From Pseudomonas sp. Irchel s3f7 (GTDB lineage Bacteria; Pseudomonadota; Gammaproteobacteria; Pseudomonadales; Pseudomonadaceae): a stretch of 64,000 bases of DNA. The position numbers were made by a program, and so were the translations under genes. Under the pieces are notes generated by a model. That model saw only the letters and a program-made list of their open reading frames with translations, ran no database searches and was not told the origin of the DNA. Below, piece after piece: positions 41,584-52,000 of this stretch. The stretch is from contig NZ_FYDO01000023.1 of assembly GCF_900187615.1 (NCBI RefSeq), positions 46,079-110,078 on the forward strand, in the 5' to 3' direction. Within the stretch, counting starts at the first letter, position 1. Each line of letters starts with the position of its first letter.

Positions 41584-42408
41584 TTACTTGCGACGACGGA
41601 CGATCATTTTGTCGGTACGCTTATTACCACGAGTCTTCGCGCCCTTAGTCGGGAAGCCCCATGGCGATACCGGATGACGACCACCAGAGGTACGACCTTC
41701 ACCACCACCATGTGGGTGGTCAACCGGGTTCATGGCAACACCACGAACGGTTGGGCGAACGCCACGCCAGCGTTTGGCACCAGCTTTACCCAGCGAACGC
41801 AGGCTGTGCTCGGAGTTCGAGACTTCGCCCAGGGTCGCACGGCATTCAGCCAGAACTTTACGCATCTCACCGGAACGCAGACGCAGGGTAACGTACACAC
41901 CTTCACGAGCGATCAGCTGAGCCGAAGCACCAGCGGAACGAGCGATCTGTGCGCCTTTACCTGGCTTCAATTCGATGCCGTGTACGGTGCTACCAACTGG
42001 AATGTTGCGCAGTTGCAGAGCGTTGCCCGGCTTGATCGGCGCCAAAGCACCTGCGATCAGCTGGTCGCCAGCGCTCACGCCTTTAGGGGCGATGATGTAG
42101 CGACGCTCGCCATCTGCGTACAGCAGCAGAGCGATGTGAGCAGTACGGTTTGGATCGTATTCGATACGCTCGACAGTGGCAGCGATGCCATCTTTGTCGT
42201 TGCGACGGAAGTCGACCAGACGATAATGCTGCTTATGACCACCACCGATGTGACGAGTGGTAATACGGCCATTGTTGTTACGACCACCAGTCTTCGATTT
42301 CTTCTCGAGCAGCGGTGCGTGAGGAGCGCCTTTATGCAGCTCCTGGTTGACCACCTTGACCACAAAACGGCGGCCAGGGGAAGTCGGTTTGCATTTAACG
42401 ATTGCCAT
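41584..42408 (-). CDS. rplB: 50S ribosomal protein L2
   Basis: A 274-residue L2, close to the peptidyl-transferase centre. The conserved C-terminal loop RGVAMNPVDHPHGGGEGRTS contains the essential histidine. It lies 16 bases before rpsS. Confidence 0.98.
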   Translation of the reverse strand: MAIVKCKPTSPGRRFVVKVVNQELHKGAPHAPLLEKKSKTGGRNNNGRITTRHIGGGHKQHYRLVDFRRNDKDGIAATVERIEYDPNRTAHIALLLYADGERRYIIAPKGVSAGDQLIAGALAPIKPGNALQLRNIPVGSTVHGIELKPGKGAQIARSAGASAQLIAREGVYVTLRLRSGEMRKVLAECRATLGEVSNSEHSLRSLGKAGAKRWRGVRPTVRGVAMNPVDHPHGGGEGRTSGGRHPVSPWGFPTKGAKTRGNKRTDKMIVRRRK

Positions 42409-42422
42409 GATGCACCCCTTCC

Positions 42423-42722
42423 TTACTCAGCACTGCTGCTGAAATCGAGATCTTGGCCTGGTTGAAGGGAGATAACTGCCTTCTTCCAGTCATTACGCTT
42501 GCCCAGACCGCGAGCAGTGCGCTTGCTCTTACCCAGAACGTTCAGGGTAGTAACACGCTCTACTTTCACGCTGAACAGGCTTTCGACGGCCTTCTTGATT
42601 TCCAGCTTGGTTGCGTCAGTAGCAACCTTGAAAACGAACTGGCCTTTCTTGTCTGCCAGAACCGTAGCCTTCTCGGAAACGTGCGGGCCAAGCAGAACTT
42701 TAAATACGCGTTCCTGGTTCAT
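42423..42722 (-). CDS. rplW: 50S ribosomal protein L23
   Basis: A 99-residue L23, the docking site for trigger factor and SRP at the tunnel exit: [20 protein letters not shown]. Its start overlaps the rplD stop by four bases (ATGA). Confidence 0.98.
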
Positions 42723-43321
42723 CCCAGCAGCTCCTCGAATTTCTTCACGGCCGACACGGTGATCAACACCTTGTCGTATGCGATCAGACTAACTGGATCG
42801 GAACCTTGCACGTCACGTACATCAACGTGTGGCAGGTTACGAGCAGCCAGGTACAGGTTCTGATCAACAGCGTCCGACACGATCAAAACGTCGGTCAGGC
42901 TCATGTTGTTCAGCTTGCCCAGCAGGTCTTTGGTTTTCGGCGTTTCAACGGCGAAATCCTGAACCACAACCAGACGATCAGTACGCACCAGCTCAGCAAG
43001 GATGGAACGCATTGCTGCGCGATACATCTTCTTGTTCAGCTTCTGGGAGTGATCCTGAGGACGAGCTGCGAAAGTGGTACCGCCGCCACGCCAGATTGGG
43101 CTACGGATAGTACCGGCACGAGCACGGCCAGTACCTTTCTGACGCCAAGGGCGCTTACCGCCACCACGAACGTCGGAACGGGTCTTTTGCTGCTTGCTAC
43201 CTTGACGGCCGCCGGCCATGTAGGCCACGACTGCTTGGTGAACCAGCGTCTCGTTGAATTCGCCGCCAAATGTCAGTTCGGAAACTTCGATCGCTTGAGC
43301 GTCATTTACATTTAATTGCAT
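42719..43321 (-). CDS. rplD: 50S ribosomal protein L4
   Basis: A 200-residue L4. The long loop that reaches the exit tunnel ([25 protein letters not shown]) is intact. In E. coli L4 also represses its own S10 operon by acting on the leader. It overlaps rplW by four bases. Confidence 0.98.
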
Positions 43322-43333
43322 GTCAGCTTCCCC

Positions 43334-43969
43334 TTAACCGCGAGCCTTGGCTGCTGGACGTACAACCAAGTTGCCGCCAGTAGCGCCAGGAACAGCGCCC
43401 TTGACCAACAACAGATTGCGTTCAGCGTCCACGCGCACTACTTCGAGGGACTGCACGGTCACGCGCTCAGCGCCCATATGACCGGACATTTTTTTGCCCT
43501 TGAATACACGACCAGGAGTCTGGCACTGGCCGATAGAGCCTGGAACGCGGTGGGATACGGAGTTACCGTGGGTATTATCTTGCCCGCGGAAATTCCAACG
43601 CTTGATCGTACCCTGGAAGCCTTTACCCTTGGACTGACCGGTTACATCAACCAGTTGACCAGCGGCGAAGATTTCAGCGTTGATCAGATCGCCGGCCTGG
43701 TACTCGCCTTCTTCAAGGCGGAATTCCATTACGGTACGACCAGCGGCAACGTTCGCTTTAGCGAAGTGGCCAGCCTGAGCTGCTGTTACACGCGAAGCAC
43801 GACGCTCGCCGACAGTGACTTGCACTGCACGATAGCCATCGGTCTCTTCAGTTTTGAACTGGGTGACGCGATTCGGCTCGATCTCAATGACCGTGACCGG
43901 AATGGAGACACCTTCTTCGGTGAAAATACGGGTCATACCGCATTTACGACCGACTACACCAATAGTCAT
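43334..43969 (-). CDS. rplC: 50S ribosomal protein L3
   Basis: A 211-residue L3, an early assembly protein reaching to the peptidyl-transferase centre. ATG 43969 gives the family start MTIGVVGRKCGMTRIF; an ATG 11 codons upstream adds residues unlike any L3. The internal HGNSVSHRVPGSIGQCQTPG contains the glutamine methylated in E. coli. Confidence 0.97.
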   Translation of the reverse strand: MTIGVVGRKCGMTRIFTEEGVSIPVTVIEIEPNRVTQFKTEETDGYRAVQVTVGERRASRVTAAQAGHFAKANVAAGRTVMEFRLEEGEYQAGDLINAEIFAAGQLVDVTGQSKGKGFQGTIKRWNFRGQDNTHGNSVSHRVPGSIGQCQTPGRVFKGKKMSGHMGAERVTVQSLEVVRVDAERNLLLVKGAVPGATGGNLVVRPAAKARG

Positions 43970-44049
43970 GTTGTAAACCTCATGAGTGTACGGGGCTTTC
44001 ACCCGCTATGGCCGCCCATTTCAGAGCGTTACACGACTAAGACCGAGTC

Positions 44050-44361
44050 TTAGCCGAGGCTGATCTGCACTTCCACACCGGCCGCAAGATCAAGCTTCAT
44101 AAGAGCATCAACGGTTTTATCCGTTGGCTGGACGATGTCCAGAACGCGCTTATGAGTGCGGATCTCGTACTGGTCACGCGCGTCTTTGTTGACGTGCGGG
44201 GAGACCAGAACGGTGAACCGCTCTTTACGGGTAGGCAGTGGAATTGGACCACGCACTTGAGCACCAGTACGTTTCGCGGTTTCCACGATTTCCTGGGTTG
44301 ATTGGTCGATCAGGCGATGGTCGAAAGCCTTCAACCTGATACGGATTTGCTGATTTTGCAT
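44050..44361 (-). CDS. rpsJ: 30S ribosomal protein S10 (NusE)
   Basis: A 103-residue S10, which also acts as NusE by joining NusG and NusB in transcription-translation coupling and antitermination. It starts [20 protein letters not shown]. First gene of the S10 operon, with its own strong promoter 60 bp upstream of the ATG. Confidence 0.98.
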
Positions 44362-44423
44362 TGGATTTCAGACTCCGGCTGCTATTCCCACCGAGCGCAA
44401 TACGCCCGTTAAAAGGAGGCGCA

Positions 44424-44452
44424 ATTCTATAGACGCCCCAGATAGGTGTCAA
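44424..44452 (-). promoter_or_regulatory. S10 operon promoter
   Basis: On the minus strand TTGACA (44452-44447) and TAGAAT (44429-44424) are separated by 17 bp, close to the ideal sigma70 promoter. It lies between the tuf terminator and rpsJ. The leader that follows is only about 60 nt, shorter than the E. coli S10 leader, so L4-type attenuation is less likely here. Confidence 0.85.
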
Positions 44453-44458
44453 CCCAAT

Positions 44459-44489
44459 AAAAAAGCCCCCGCTGAGCGGAGGCTTTTTC
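44459..44489 (-). terminator. Terminator of the str operon after tuf
   Basis: A 10-12 bp GC-rich stem (AAGCCTCCGC with GCGGGGGCTT, one mismatch, three-base loop) followed by TTTTTTA on the minus strand, 30 bases after the tuf stop. It isolates tuf from the S10 promoter. Confidence 0.88.
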
Positions 44490-44519
44490 AAAGCATCGAA
44501 GCTATCTCAAAAGAGACGC

Positions 44520-45713
44520 TTACTCGATGATTTTGGCTACGACGCCAGCGCCGACGGTACGACCGCCTTCACGGATAGCGAAACGCAGGCCGTCTTCCAT
44601 TGCGATGGTCTTGATCAGGGTAACTTCCATCTGGATGTTATCACCTGGCATTACCATTTCAACGCCTTCTGGCAGCTGGCAGTTACCAGTCACGTCAGTA
44701 GTACGGAAGTAGAACTGTGGACGGTAGCCTTTGAAGAACGGAGTGTGACGACCGCCTTCTTCCTTGCTCAGAACGTAAACTTCTGCGGTGAACTTGGTGT
44801 GCGGCTTAACCGAACCTGGCTTAACCAGAACCTGGCCACGCTCAACGTCGTCACGCTTGGTACCACGCAGCAGAACGCCGCAGTTCTCGCCAGCACGACC
44901 TTCGTCGAGCAGCTTGCGGAACATTTCAACACCGGTGCAGGTGGTGGTGGTGGTGTCACGCAGACCAACGATTTCCAGTGCATCTTGAACGCGAACGATA
45001 CCGCGCTCGATACGACCAGTCACAACAGTACCACGACCCGAGATCGAGAATACGTCTTCGATTGGCATCAGGAATGGCTTGTCGATAGCACGCTCTGGTT
45101 CTGGGATGTAGCTGTCCAGAGTTTCAACCAGTTTACGAACGGCAGTGGTGCCCATTTCGTTGTCGTCTTTGCCTTCCAGCGCCATACGAGCCGAACCGAT
45201 GATGATTGGAGTGTCATCGCCCGGGAAGTCGTAGGTGGACAGCAGGTCGCGAACTTCCATCTCGACCAGTTCCAGCAGCTCAGCGTCGTCTACCAGGTCA
45301 GCCTTGTTCAGGAAAACCACGATGTACGGAACGCCTACCTGACGGGACAGCAGGATGTGCTCACGGGTTTGTGGCATCGGACCATCAGCGGCCGAGCAAA
45401 CCAGGATCGCGCCGTCCATCTGGGCAGCACCGGTGATCATGTTCTTCACGTAGTCAGCGTGACCTGGGCAGTCAACGTGAGCGTAGTGACGGATCTTCGA
45501 GTTGTACTCGACGTGCGCGGTGTTGATGGTGATACCACGAGCTTTTTCTTCTGGCGCGCTGTCGATTTTATCGAAATCAACGATTGCGGAACCGAAAACT
45601 TCGGAGCAAACGCGAGTCAGAGCTGCGGTCAGAGTGGTTTTACCATGGTCAACGTGACCGATGGTGCCAACGTTGACGTGCGGAAGGGAACGATCAAATT
45701 TTTCTTTAGCCAC
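44520..45713 (-). CDS. tuf: Elongation factor Tu
   Basis: A 397-residue GTPase that delivers aminoacyl-tRNA. The G1 motif GHVDHGKTT is at about residues 19-27, DCPGH near 81-85 and NKADLVD (NKxD) near 136. Domains 2 and 3 are complete. Residues where kirromycin and pulvomycin resistance arises look ordinary. It is the last gene of the str operon and the only tuf in the window. Confidence 0.98.
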   Translation of the reverse strand: MAKEKFDRSLPHVNVGTIGHVDHGKTTLTAALTRVCSEVFGSAIVDFDKIDSAPEEKARGITINTAHVEYNSKIRHYAHVDCPGHADYVKNMITGAAQMDGAILVCSAADGPMPQTREHILLSRQVGVPYIVVFLNKADLVDDAELLELVEMEVRDLLSTYDFPGDDTPIIIGSARMALEGKDDNEMGTTAVRKLVETLDSYIPEPERAIDKPFLMPIEDVFSISGRGTVVTGRIERGIVRVQDALEIVGLRDTTTTTCTGVEMFRKLLDEGRAGENCGVLLRGTKRDDVERGQVLVKPGSVKPHTKFTAEVYVLSKEEGGRHTPFFKGYRPQFYFRTTDVTGNCQLPEGVEMVMPGDNIQMEVTLIKTIAMEDGLRFAIREGGRTVGAGVVAKIIE

Positions 45714-45744
45714 GACAATTAACTCCTAGCCTAAAGGGGCTGAA

Positions 45745-47850
45745 TCAGCCTTGTTTTTTGGTTACAGTTTCGACGATGTGCGACGGAGCTGTATTGTATT
45801 TTTTGAATTCCATAGAGTAGCTTGCGCGACCCTGGGACATGGAACGAACGTCGGTCGCATAACCGAACATCTCGCCCAACGGAACTTCAGCACGAATTAC
45901 TTTGCCGGAGACCGTATCTTCCATACCCAAAATCATGCCGCGACGACGATTGAGGTCGCCCATCACGTCACCCATATAGTCTTCAGGCGTAACAACCTCA
46001 ACCGCCATGATCGGCTCAAGCAACTCACCACCGCCCTTCTGGGCCAGTTGCTTGGTCGCCATGGAAGCTGCCACCTTAAACGCCATCTCGTTCGAGTCGA
46101 CGTCGTGGTAAGAACCATCGAACACGGTAGCCTTCAGGCCGATCAGCGGATAGCCGGCAACAACGCCGTTCTTCATCTGCTCTTCGATACCCTTCTGGAT
46201 TGCCGGGATGTATTCCTTAGGAACCACACCACCTACCACTTCGTTCAGGAATTGCAGACCTTCCTGACCTTCGTCAGCAGGAGCAAAACGAATCCAGCAA
46301 TGACCGAACTGGCCACGACCGCCGGACTGACGAACGAACTTGCCTTCGATTTCGCAGCTCTTCGTGATGCGCTCACGATAGGAAACCTGAGGCTTACCGA
46401 TGTTGGCTTCGACGTTGAACTCACGGCGCATCCGGTCAACCAGGATGTCCAGGTGCAGCTCGCCCATGCCAGAGATGATCGTTTGACCAGTCTCTTCATC
46501 AGTTTTGACGCGGAAAGACGGGTCTTCCTGAGCAAGCTTGCCCAGAGCGATACCCATTTTTTCCTGGTCATCCTTGGTCTTAGGCTCTACGGCAACCGAA
46601 ATAACCGGCTCCGGGAAGTCCATGCGAACCAGGATGATTGGCTTATCAGCGTTGCACAAGGTTTCACCAGTGGTGACGTCCTTCATGCCGATCAGGGCCG
46701 CGATGTCGCCAGCGCGCACTTCCTTGATCTCTTCACGGGCGTTTGCGTGCATCTGCACCATACGACCCACGCGCTCTTTCTTGCCCTTGACCGAGTTGAT
46801 CACGCCGTCGCCGGAGGCCAACACGCCCGAGTAAACGCGGACGAAGGTCAAAGTACCCACGAATGGGTCGGTAGCGATCTTGAACGCCAGAGCCGAGAAC
46901 GGCTCGTTGTCGTCTGCATGACGCTCCATTTGCTTTTCCTCGTCATCCGGGTCTGTACCCTTGATGGCAGGAATGTCGCTTGGAGCAGGCAGGTAGTCGA
47001 TAACGGCGTCGAGAACCAGGGGAACGCCCTTGTTCTTGAAGGAAGAACCGCAAACAGCAAGAACGATCTCACCAGCGATAGTACGCTGACGCAGAGCGGT
47101 CTTGATTTCCTCGATGGTGAGCTCTTCACCCTCCAGGTACTTGTTCATCAGCTCTTCGCTGGCTTCAGCCGCAGCCTCAACCATGTTGCTGCGCCACTCT
47201 TCAGCCAATTCCTGCAGCTCAGCAGGGATAGCCTCACGACGTGGAGTCATGCCTTTGTCAGCATCGTTCCAGTAAACCGCTTCCATGGTCATCAGATCGA
47301 TCTGACCCTGGAAGTTGTCTTCGGAACCGATAGCCAACTGGATTGGCACCGGGGTGTGACCCAGACGCTGTTTGATCTGAGCGATCACGCGCAGGAAGTT
47401 CGCACCAGCACGGTCCATTTTGTTCACGTAAACGATACGTGGAACACCGTACTTGTTGGCTTGACGCCATACGGTTTCGGACTGAGGCTCAACACCGGAA
47501 GTACCACAGAACACAACGACCGCGCCGTCGAGTACACGCAGGGAACGCTCAACTTCAATGGTGAAGTCTACGTGGCCCGGGGTGTCAATGACGTTGAAAC
47601 GGTAGTTGTCTTTGTGCTGCTTCGCAGAACCCTGCCAGAAAGCGGTAATAGCAGCAGAAGTAATGGTAATACCACGCTCCTGCTCCTGAACCATCCAGTC
47701 CGTGGTCGCGGCGCCGTCATGCACCTCGCCCATCTTGTGGCTTTTGCCAGTGTAAAAAAGGACGCGCTCGGTGGTGGTGGTTTTACCAGCATCCACGTGA
47801 GCAACGATACCAATGTTACGGTAGCGATTAATCGGTGTAGTACGAGCCAT
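45745..47850 (-). CDS. fusA: Elongation factor G
   Basis: A 701-residue translocase GTPase. It has the G1 motif AHVDAGKTTTTE (about 17-28), DTPGHVDF, NKMDRAGANF, and five domains ending in YSMEFKKYNTAPSHIVE. It lies in the standard rpsL-rpsG-fusA-tuf order, 30 bp after rpsG. Confidence 0.98.
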   Translation of the reverse strand: MARTTPINRYRNIGIVAHVDAGKTTTTERVLFYTGKSHKMGEVHDGAATTDWMVQEQERGITITSAAITAFWQGSAKQHKDNYRFNVIDTPGHVDFTIEVERSLRVLDGAVVVFCGTSGVEPQSETVWRQANKYGVPRIVYVNKMDRAGANFLRVIAQIKQRLGHTPVPIQLAIGSEDNFQGQIDLMTMEAVYWNDADKGMTPRREAIPAELQELAEEWRSNMVEAAAEASEELMNKYLEGEELTIEEIKTALRQRTIAGEIVLAVCGSSFKNKGVPLVLDAVIDYLPAPSDIPAIKGTDPDDEEKQMERHADDNEPFSALAFKIATDPFVGTLTFVRVYSGVLASGDGVINSVKGKKERVGRMVQMHANAREEIKEVRAGDIAALIGMKDVTTGETLCNADKPIILVRMDFPEPVISVAVEPKTKDDQEKMGIALGKLAQEDPSFRVKTDEETGQTIISGMGELHLDILVDRMRREFNVEANIGKPQVSYRERITKSCEIEGKFVRQSGGRGQFGHCWIRFAPADEGQEGLQFLNEVVGGVVPKEYIPAIQKGIEEQMKNGVVAGYPLIGLKATVFDGSYHDVDSNEMAFKVAASMATKQLAQKGGGELLEPIMAVEVVTPEDYMGDVMGDLNRRRGMILGMEDTVSGKVIRAEVPLGEMFGYATDVRSMSQGRASYSMEFKKYNTAPSHIVETVTKKQG

Positions 47851-47880
47851 AAAGCCCTCGCAAAATTAGTGACGCAAAAA

Positions 47881-48351
47881 TTAGAAGCGGTAGTGCGAGA
47901 AAGCTTTGTTAGCTTCAGCCATACGGTGCACGTCTTCACGCTTCTTAACTGCAGCACCTTTACCTTCGGCAGCGTCCAGCAATTCGCCAGCCAAACGCAG
48001 AGCCATAGACTTCTCGCCGCGCTTACGGGCGAAGTCTACCAACCAGCGCATTGCCAGAGCGTTACGACGGGACGGACGAACTTCAACCGGAACCTGGTAA
48101 GTAGCACCGCCTACACGGCGCGACTTCACTTCGACCAGCGGAGCGATGGCGTCGAGAGCTTTCTCGAAGATTTCCAGGGGGTCGCTGTTCTTGCGTTCTT
48201 TAACCTTTTCCAGCGCGCCATAAACGATACGCTCGGCAACGGCTTTCTTGCCGCTTTCCATCACGTGGTTCATGAACTTGGCCAGAATTTGGCTTCCGTA
48301 TTTTGGATCGTCAAGCACTTCGCGCTTGGCTGCTACGCGTCTTCTTGGCAT
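47881..48351 (-). CDS. rpsG: 30S ribosomal protein S7
   Basis: A 156-residue S7, the primary organiser of the 30S head: [20 protein letters not shown]. In E. coli S7 represses the str operon by binding the rpsL-rpsG gap. The gap here is 119 bp and could hold such a site, but I cannot model its fold by eye. Confidence 0.98.
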
Positions 48352-48470
48352 GGATAAGCCCTCAAACGGTCTTCAGGTTCGCTCGGAATCGGTGCCCATC
48401 AAGGGACGCCTCCGACCTTACTCTTATCGACTCAGAAAAATAGAAAATCAGTTTTTACAAAAAGCCGCTA

Positions 48471-48842
48471 CTACTTAGGCTTCTTGGTACCGTACTTCGA
48501 ACGACCCTGGTTACGACCTTTAACGCCGGAAGTATCCAAGGAGCCGCGTACGGTGTGGTAACGAACACCTGGCAAGTCTTTTACACGACCGCCGCGGATC
48601 AGTACCACGCTGTGCTCTTGCAGGTTGTGGCCTTCACCGCCGATGTACGAGGAAACCTCGAAACCGTTGGTCAGACGCACACGGCATACTTTACGCAGTG
48701 CCGAGTTAGGTTTTTTCGGCGTGGTGGTGTACACACGGGTGCACACGCCACGGCGTTGCGGGCAGTTCTGCAGCGCAGGCACGTCGGATTTCTCGACGAT
48801 ACGCTTACGCGGCTGACGTACCAGCTGGTTGATAGTTGCCAT
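48471..48842 (-). CDS. rpsL: 30S ribosomal protein S12
   Basis: A 123-residue S12 of the decoding centre. Lysines 43 (TPKKPNSALRK) and 88 (GGRVKDLPGV), the usual sites of streptomycin-resistance changes, are wild type. First gene of the str operon. Confidence 0.98.
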   Translation of the reverse strand: MATINQLVRQPRKRIVEKSDVPALQNCPQRRGVCTRVYTTTPKKPNSALRKVCRVRLTNGFEVSSYIGGEGHNLQEHSVVLIRGGRVKDLPGVRYHTVRGSLDTSGVKGRNQGRSKYGTKKPK

Positions 48843-48895
48843 CTACTAGCTCCACTGTTGTCTTGCGACGCTATTGTCTTGCAAGAAAAGCAAAA

Positions 48896-48917
48896 TGGCA
48901 GGAACGAATTCCCGCCA
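48896..48917 (-). other. Stem-loop in the rpsL leader
   Basis: TGGCGGGAA and TTCCTGCCA pair with one A-C mismatch around a four-base loop, followed on the minus strand by TTTTGCTTTTCTT. It lies downstream of the str promoter and 54 bases before rpsL, so it would act as an attenuator-like leader element or stop read-through from rpoC. Confidence 0.5.
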
Positions 48918-48933
48918 AATTTAGGGGTACAAG

Positions 48934-48962
48934 AGTCTAAAGAGGATCTTGCCCCCAGTCAA
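48934..48962 (-). promoter_or_regulatory. str operon promoter
   Basis: On the minus strand TTGACT (48962-48957) and TAGACT (48939-48934) are 17 bp apart, about 100 bp upstream of rpsL. This separates str transcription from rpoBC. Confidence 0.75.
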
Positions 48963-49058
48963 GGCAAGGCCCCGACCTCTCCCCTCATCCAACCTCGACA
49001 AATTGTCTCGATTCGATGAACGGAGCGACCAGGGCCTTACGCTCATTTACCGCAGAAC

Positions 49059-52000
49059 TCAGTTACCGCTCGAGTTCAGCGCTTCGGTCAGTGCAGCTTC
49101 CACTTCACTGGCGCTTACGCGCAACGGCTTGTCAGCATCACGGCGGCGCTTACGCTCGCTGTGATAGGCCAGGCCGGTACCAGCCGGGATCAGACGACCC
49201 ACGACCACGTTTTCTTTCAGGCCGCGCAGGTAATCGCGCTTGCCGGTTACCGCCGCCTCGGTCAGTACGCGAGTGGTTTCCTGGAAGGAAGCCGCCGAGA
49301 TGAACGATTCGGTGGACAACGACGCCTTGGTGATACCCAGCAGAACGCGAGTGAACTTGGAGACAAATTTGTCTTCGCCGCTCAAACGTTCGTTCTCTAC
49401 CAATACGTGAGTCAATTCCATCTGGTCGCCCTTGATGAAACTGGAATCGCCGGATTCAGCGATTTCAACTTTACGCAGCATCTGACGCAGGATGGTCTCG
49501 ATGTGCTTGTCGTTGATCTTCACGCCTTGCAGACGATAAACGTCCTGGATCTCGTTAACAATGTACTTGGCCAGCGCACTCACACCCAGCAGACGCAGGA
49601 TGTCGTGTGGATCGCTTGGACCATCGGAGATAACTTCGCCGCGGTTTACCTGTTCGCCTTCGAACACGTTCAGGTGACGCCACTTTGGAATCAGCTCTTC
49701 ATACGGATCGCTACCGTCGTTCGGGGTAATAACCAAACGGCGCTTGCCTTTGGTCTCTTTACCGAACGCGATGGTGCCGCTGACTTCAGCCAGAATCGAC
49801 GCTTCTTTCGGACGACGAGCTTCGAACAAGTCGGCAACACGCGGCAGACCACCGGTGATGTCACGGGTCTTCGAAGTTTCTTGCGGGATACGAGCGATAA
49901 CATCACCGATCGCGATCTTCGCACCATCCGCCACACCGACGAGGGCGTTGGCTGGCAGGAAGTACTGAGCAATAACGTCAGTCCCTGGCAGCAACAGATC
50001 CTTGCCGTTGTCGTCGACCATCTTAACGGCAGGACGGATGTCCTTGCCGGCAGCTGGACGATCTTTGGCGTCGAGTACTTCAATGTTGGTCATACCGGTC
50101 AATTCGTCAGTCTGACGCTTGATCGTGATGCCTTCTTCCATGCCCACGTAGGTCACGGTACCTTTCATTTCGGTAACGATTGGGTGAGTGTGCGGATCCC
50201 ACTTGGCCACGATAGCGCCAGCTTCGACCTTGTCACCTTCTTTAACCGAAATCACAGCACCGTATGGCAGCTTGTAACGCTCGCGCTCACGACCGAAGTC
50301 GTCAGCGATCGCCAATTCACCGGAACGGGACACTGCAACCAGGCAACCATCCACTCGCTCAACGTGCTTCAGGTTATGCAGACGGACGGTACCGCCATTC
50401 TTCACCTGAACGCTGTCGGCTGCGGAGGTCCGGCTTGCCGCACCACCGATGTGGAACGTACGCATGGTCAGCTGGGTACCCGGCTCACCGATGGACTGGG
50501 CGGCGATAACGCCGACCGCTTCACCGATGTTCACCTGGTGACCACGAGCCAGGTCACGGCCGTAGCACTTGGCGCAAATACCGAAGCGGGTTTCGCAGCT
50601 GATCGGCGAACGCACGATCACTTCGTCGATGCTGTTCAGCTCGATGAACTCGACCCACTTCTCGTCTACCAGGGTGCCGGCAGGAACGATGACGTCCTCG
50701 GTACCTGGCTTGAATACGTCACGGGCGATAACTCGACCCAATACGCGCTCACCCAGCGGCTCTACAACGTCACCGCCTTCAATGTGCGGAGTCATCAGCA
50801 GACCGTGTTCGGTGCCGCAATCGATCTCGGTTACAACCAGATCCTGCGCCACGTCTACCAGACGACGAGTCAGGTAACCCGAGTTCGCCGTTTTCAACGC
50901 GGTATCCGCCAGACCCTTACGAGCACCGTGAGTGGAGATGAAGTACTGAAGTACGCTCAAGCCTTCACGGAAGTTCGCAGTAATCGGCGTTTCAATGATG
51001 GAACCGTCCGGCTTGGCCATCAGGCCACGCATACCGGCCAGCTGACGAATCTGTGCTGCGGAACCCCGCGCACCCGAGTCGGCCATCATGTACATCGAGT
51101 TGAAAGATTCCTGGTCGACTTCGACGCCATGACGGTCGATGACTTTCTCTTTCGAGAGGTTGGCCATCATCGCCTTGGAAACTTCGTCGTTCGCCTTGGA
51201 CCAAAGGTCGATCACTTTGTTGTACTTCTCGCCCTGGGTTACCAGGCCGGAGGCGTACTGGCTTTCGATCTCTTTCACTTCATCAGTAGCAGCATTGATG
51301 ATGCGGGCTTTTTCATCCGGGATAACGAAGTCGTTAACACCGATGGAAACGCCGGAAATGGTCGAATAAGCAAAACCGGTGTACATCAACTGGTCAGCGA
51401 AGATCACAGTCTCTTTCAAACCAACCACGCGGTAGCACTGGTTGATCAGCTTGGAGATTGCCTTTTTCTTCATCGGCAGGTTGACGACGTCGTACGACAG
51501 ACCTTTTGGCACAACCTGGAACAACAGAGCGCGGCCGACAGTGGTGTCGACAATACGGGTATTGCTCACGCTGCCGCCATCACGGTCGTTGACGGTTTCG
51601 TTGATCCGGACTTTGACCTTGGCGTGCAGTGCGGCTTCGCCGGCACGGAACACACGGTCAACTTCCTGCAGATCCGCGAACACACGACCTTCGCCCTTGG
51701 CGTTGATCGCTTCACGAGTCATGTAGTACAGACCCAATACAACGTCCTGCGACGGAACGATGATTGGCTCACCGTTGGCTGGCGACAGAATGTTGTTGGT
51801 CGACATCATCAACGCACGCGCTTCGAGCTGGGCTTCCAGCGTCAGCGGTACGTGCACGGCCATTTGGTCACCGTCGAAGTCGGCGTTGTACGCAGCACAG
51901 ACCAGAGGGTGCAGCTGGATAGCCTTACCTTCGATCAGTACCGGTTCAAACGCCTGGATACCCAGACGGTGAAGGGTCGGTGCACGGTTGAGAAGAACCG

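Noticed and set aside
48471..48842. Possible streptomycin-resistance change in rpsL and rifampicin-resistance change in rpoB
   Set aside because: Lysines 43 and 88 of S12 and the rifampicin-region residues of RpoB read as wild type.
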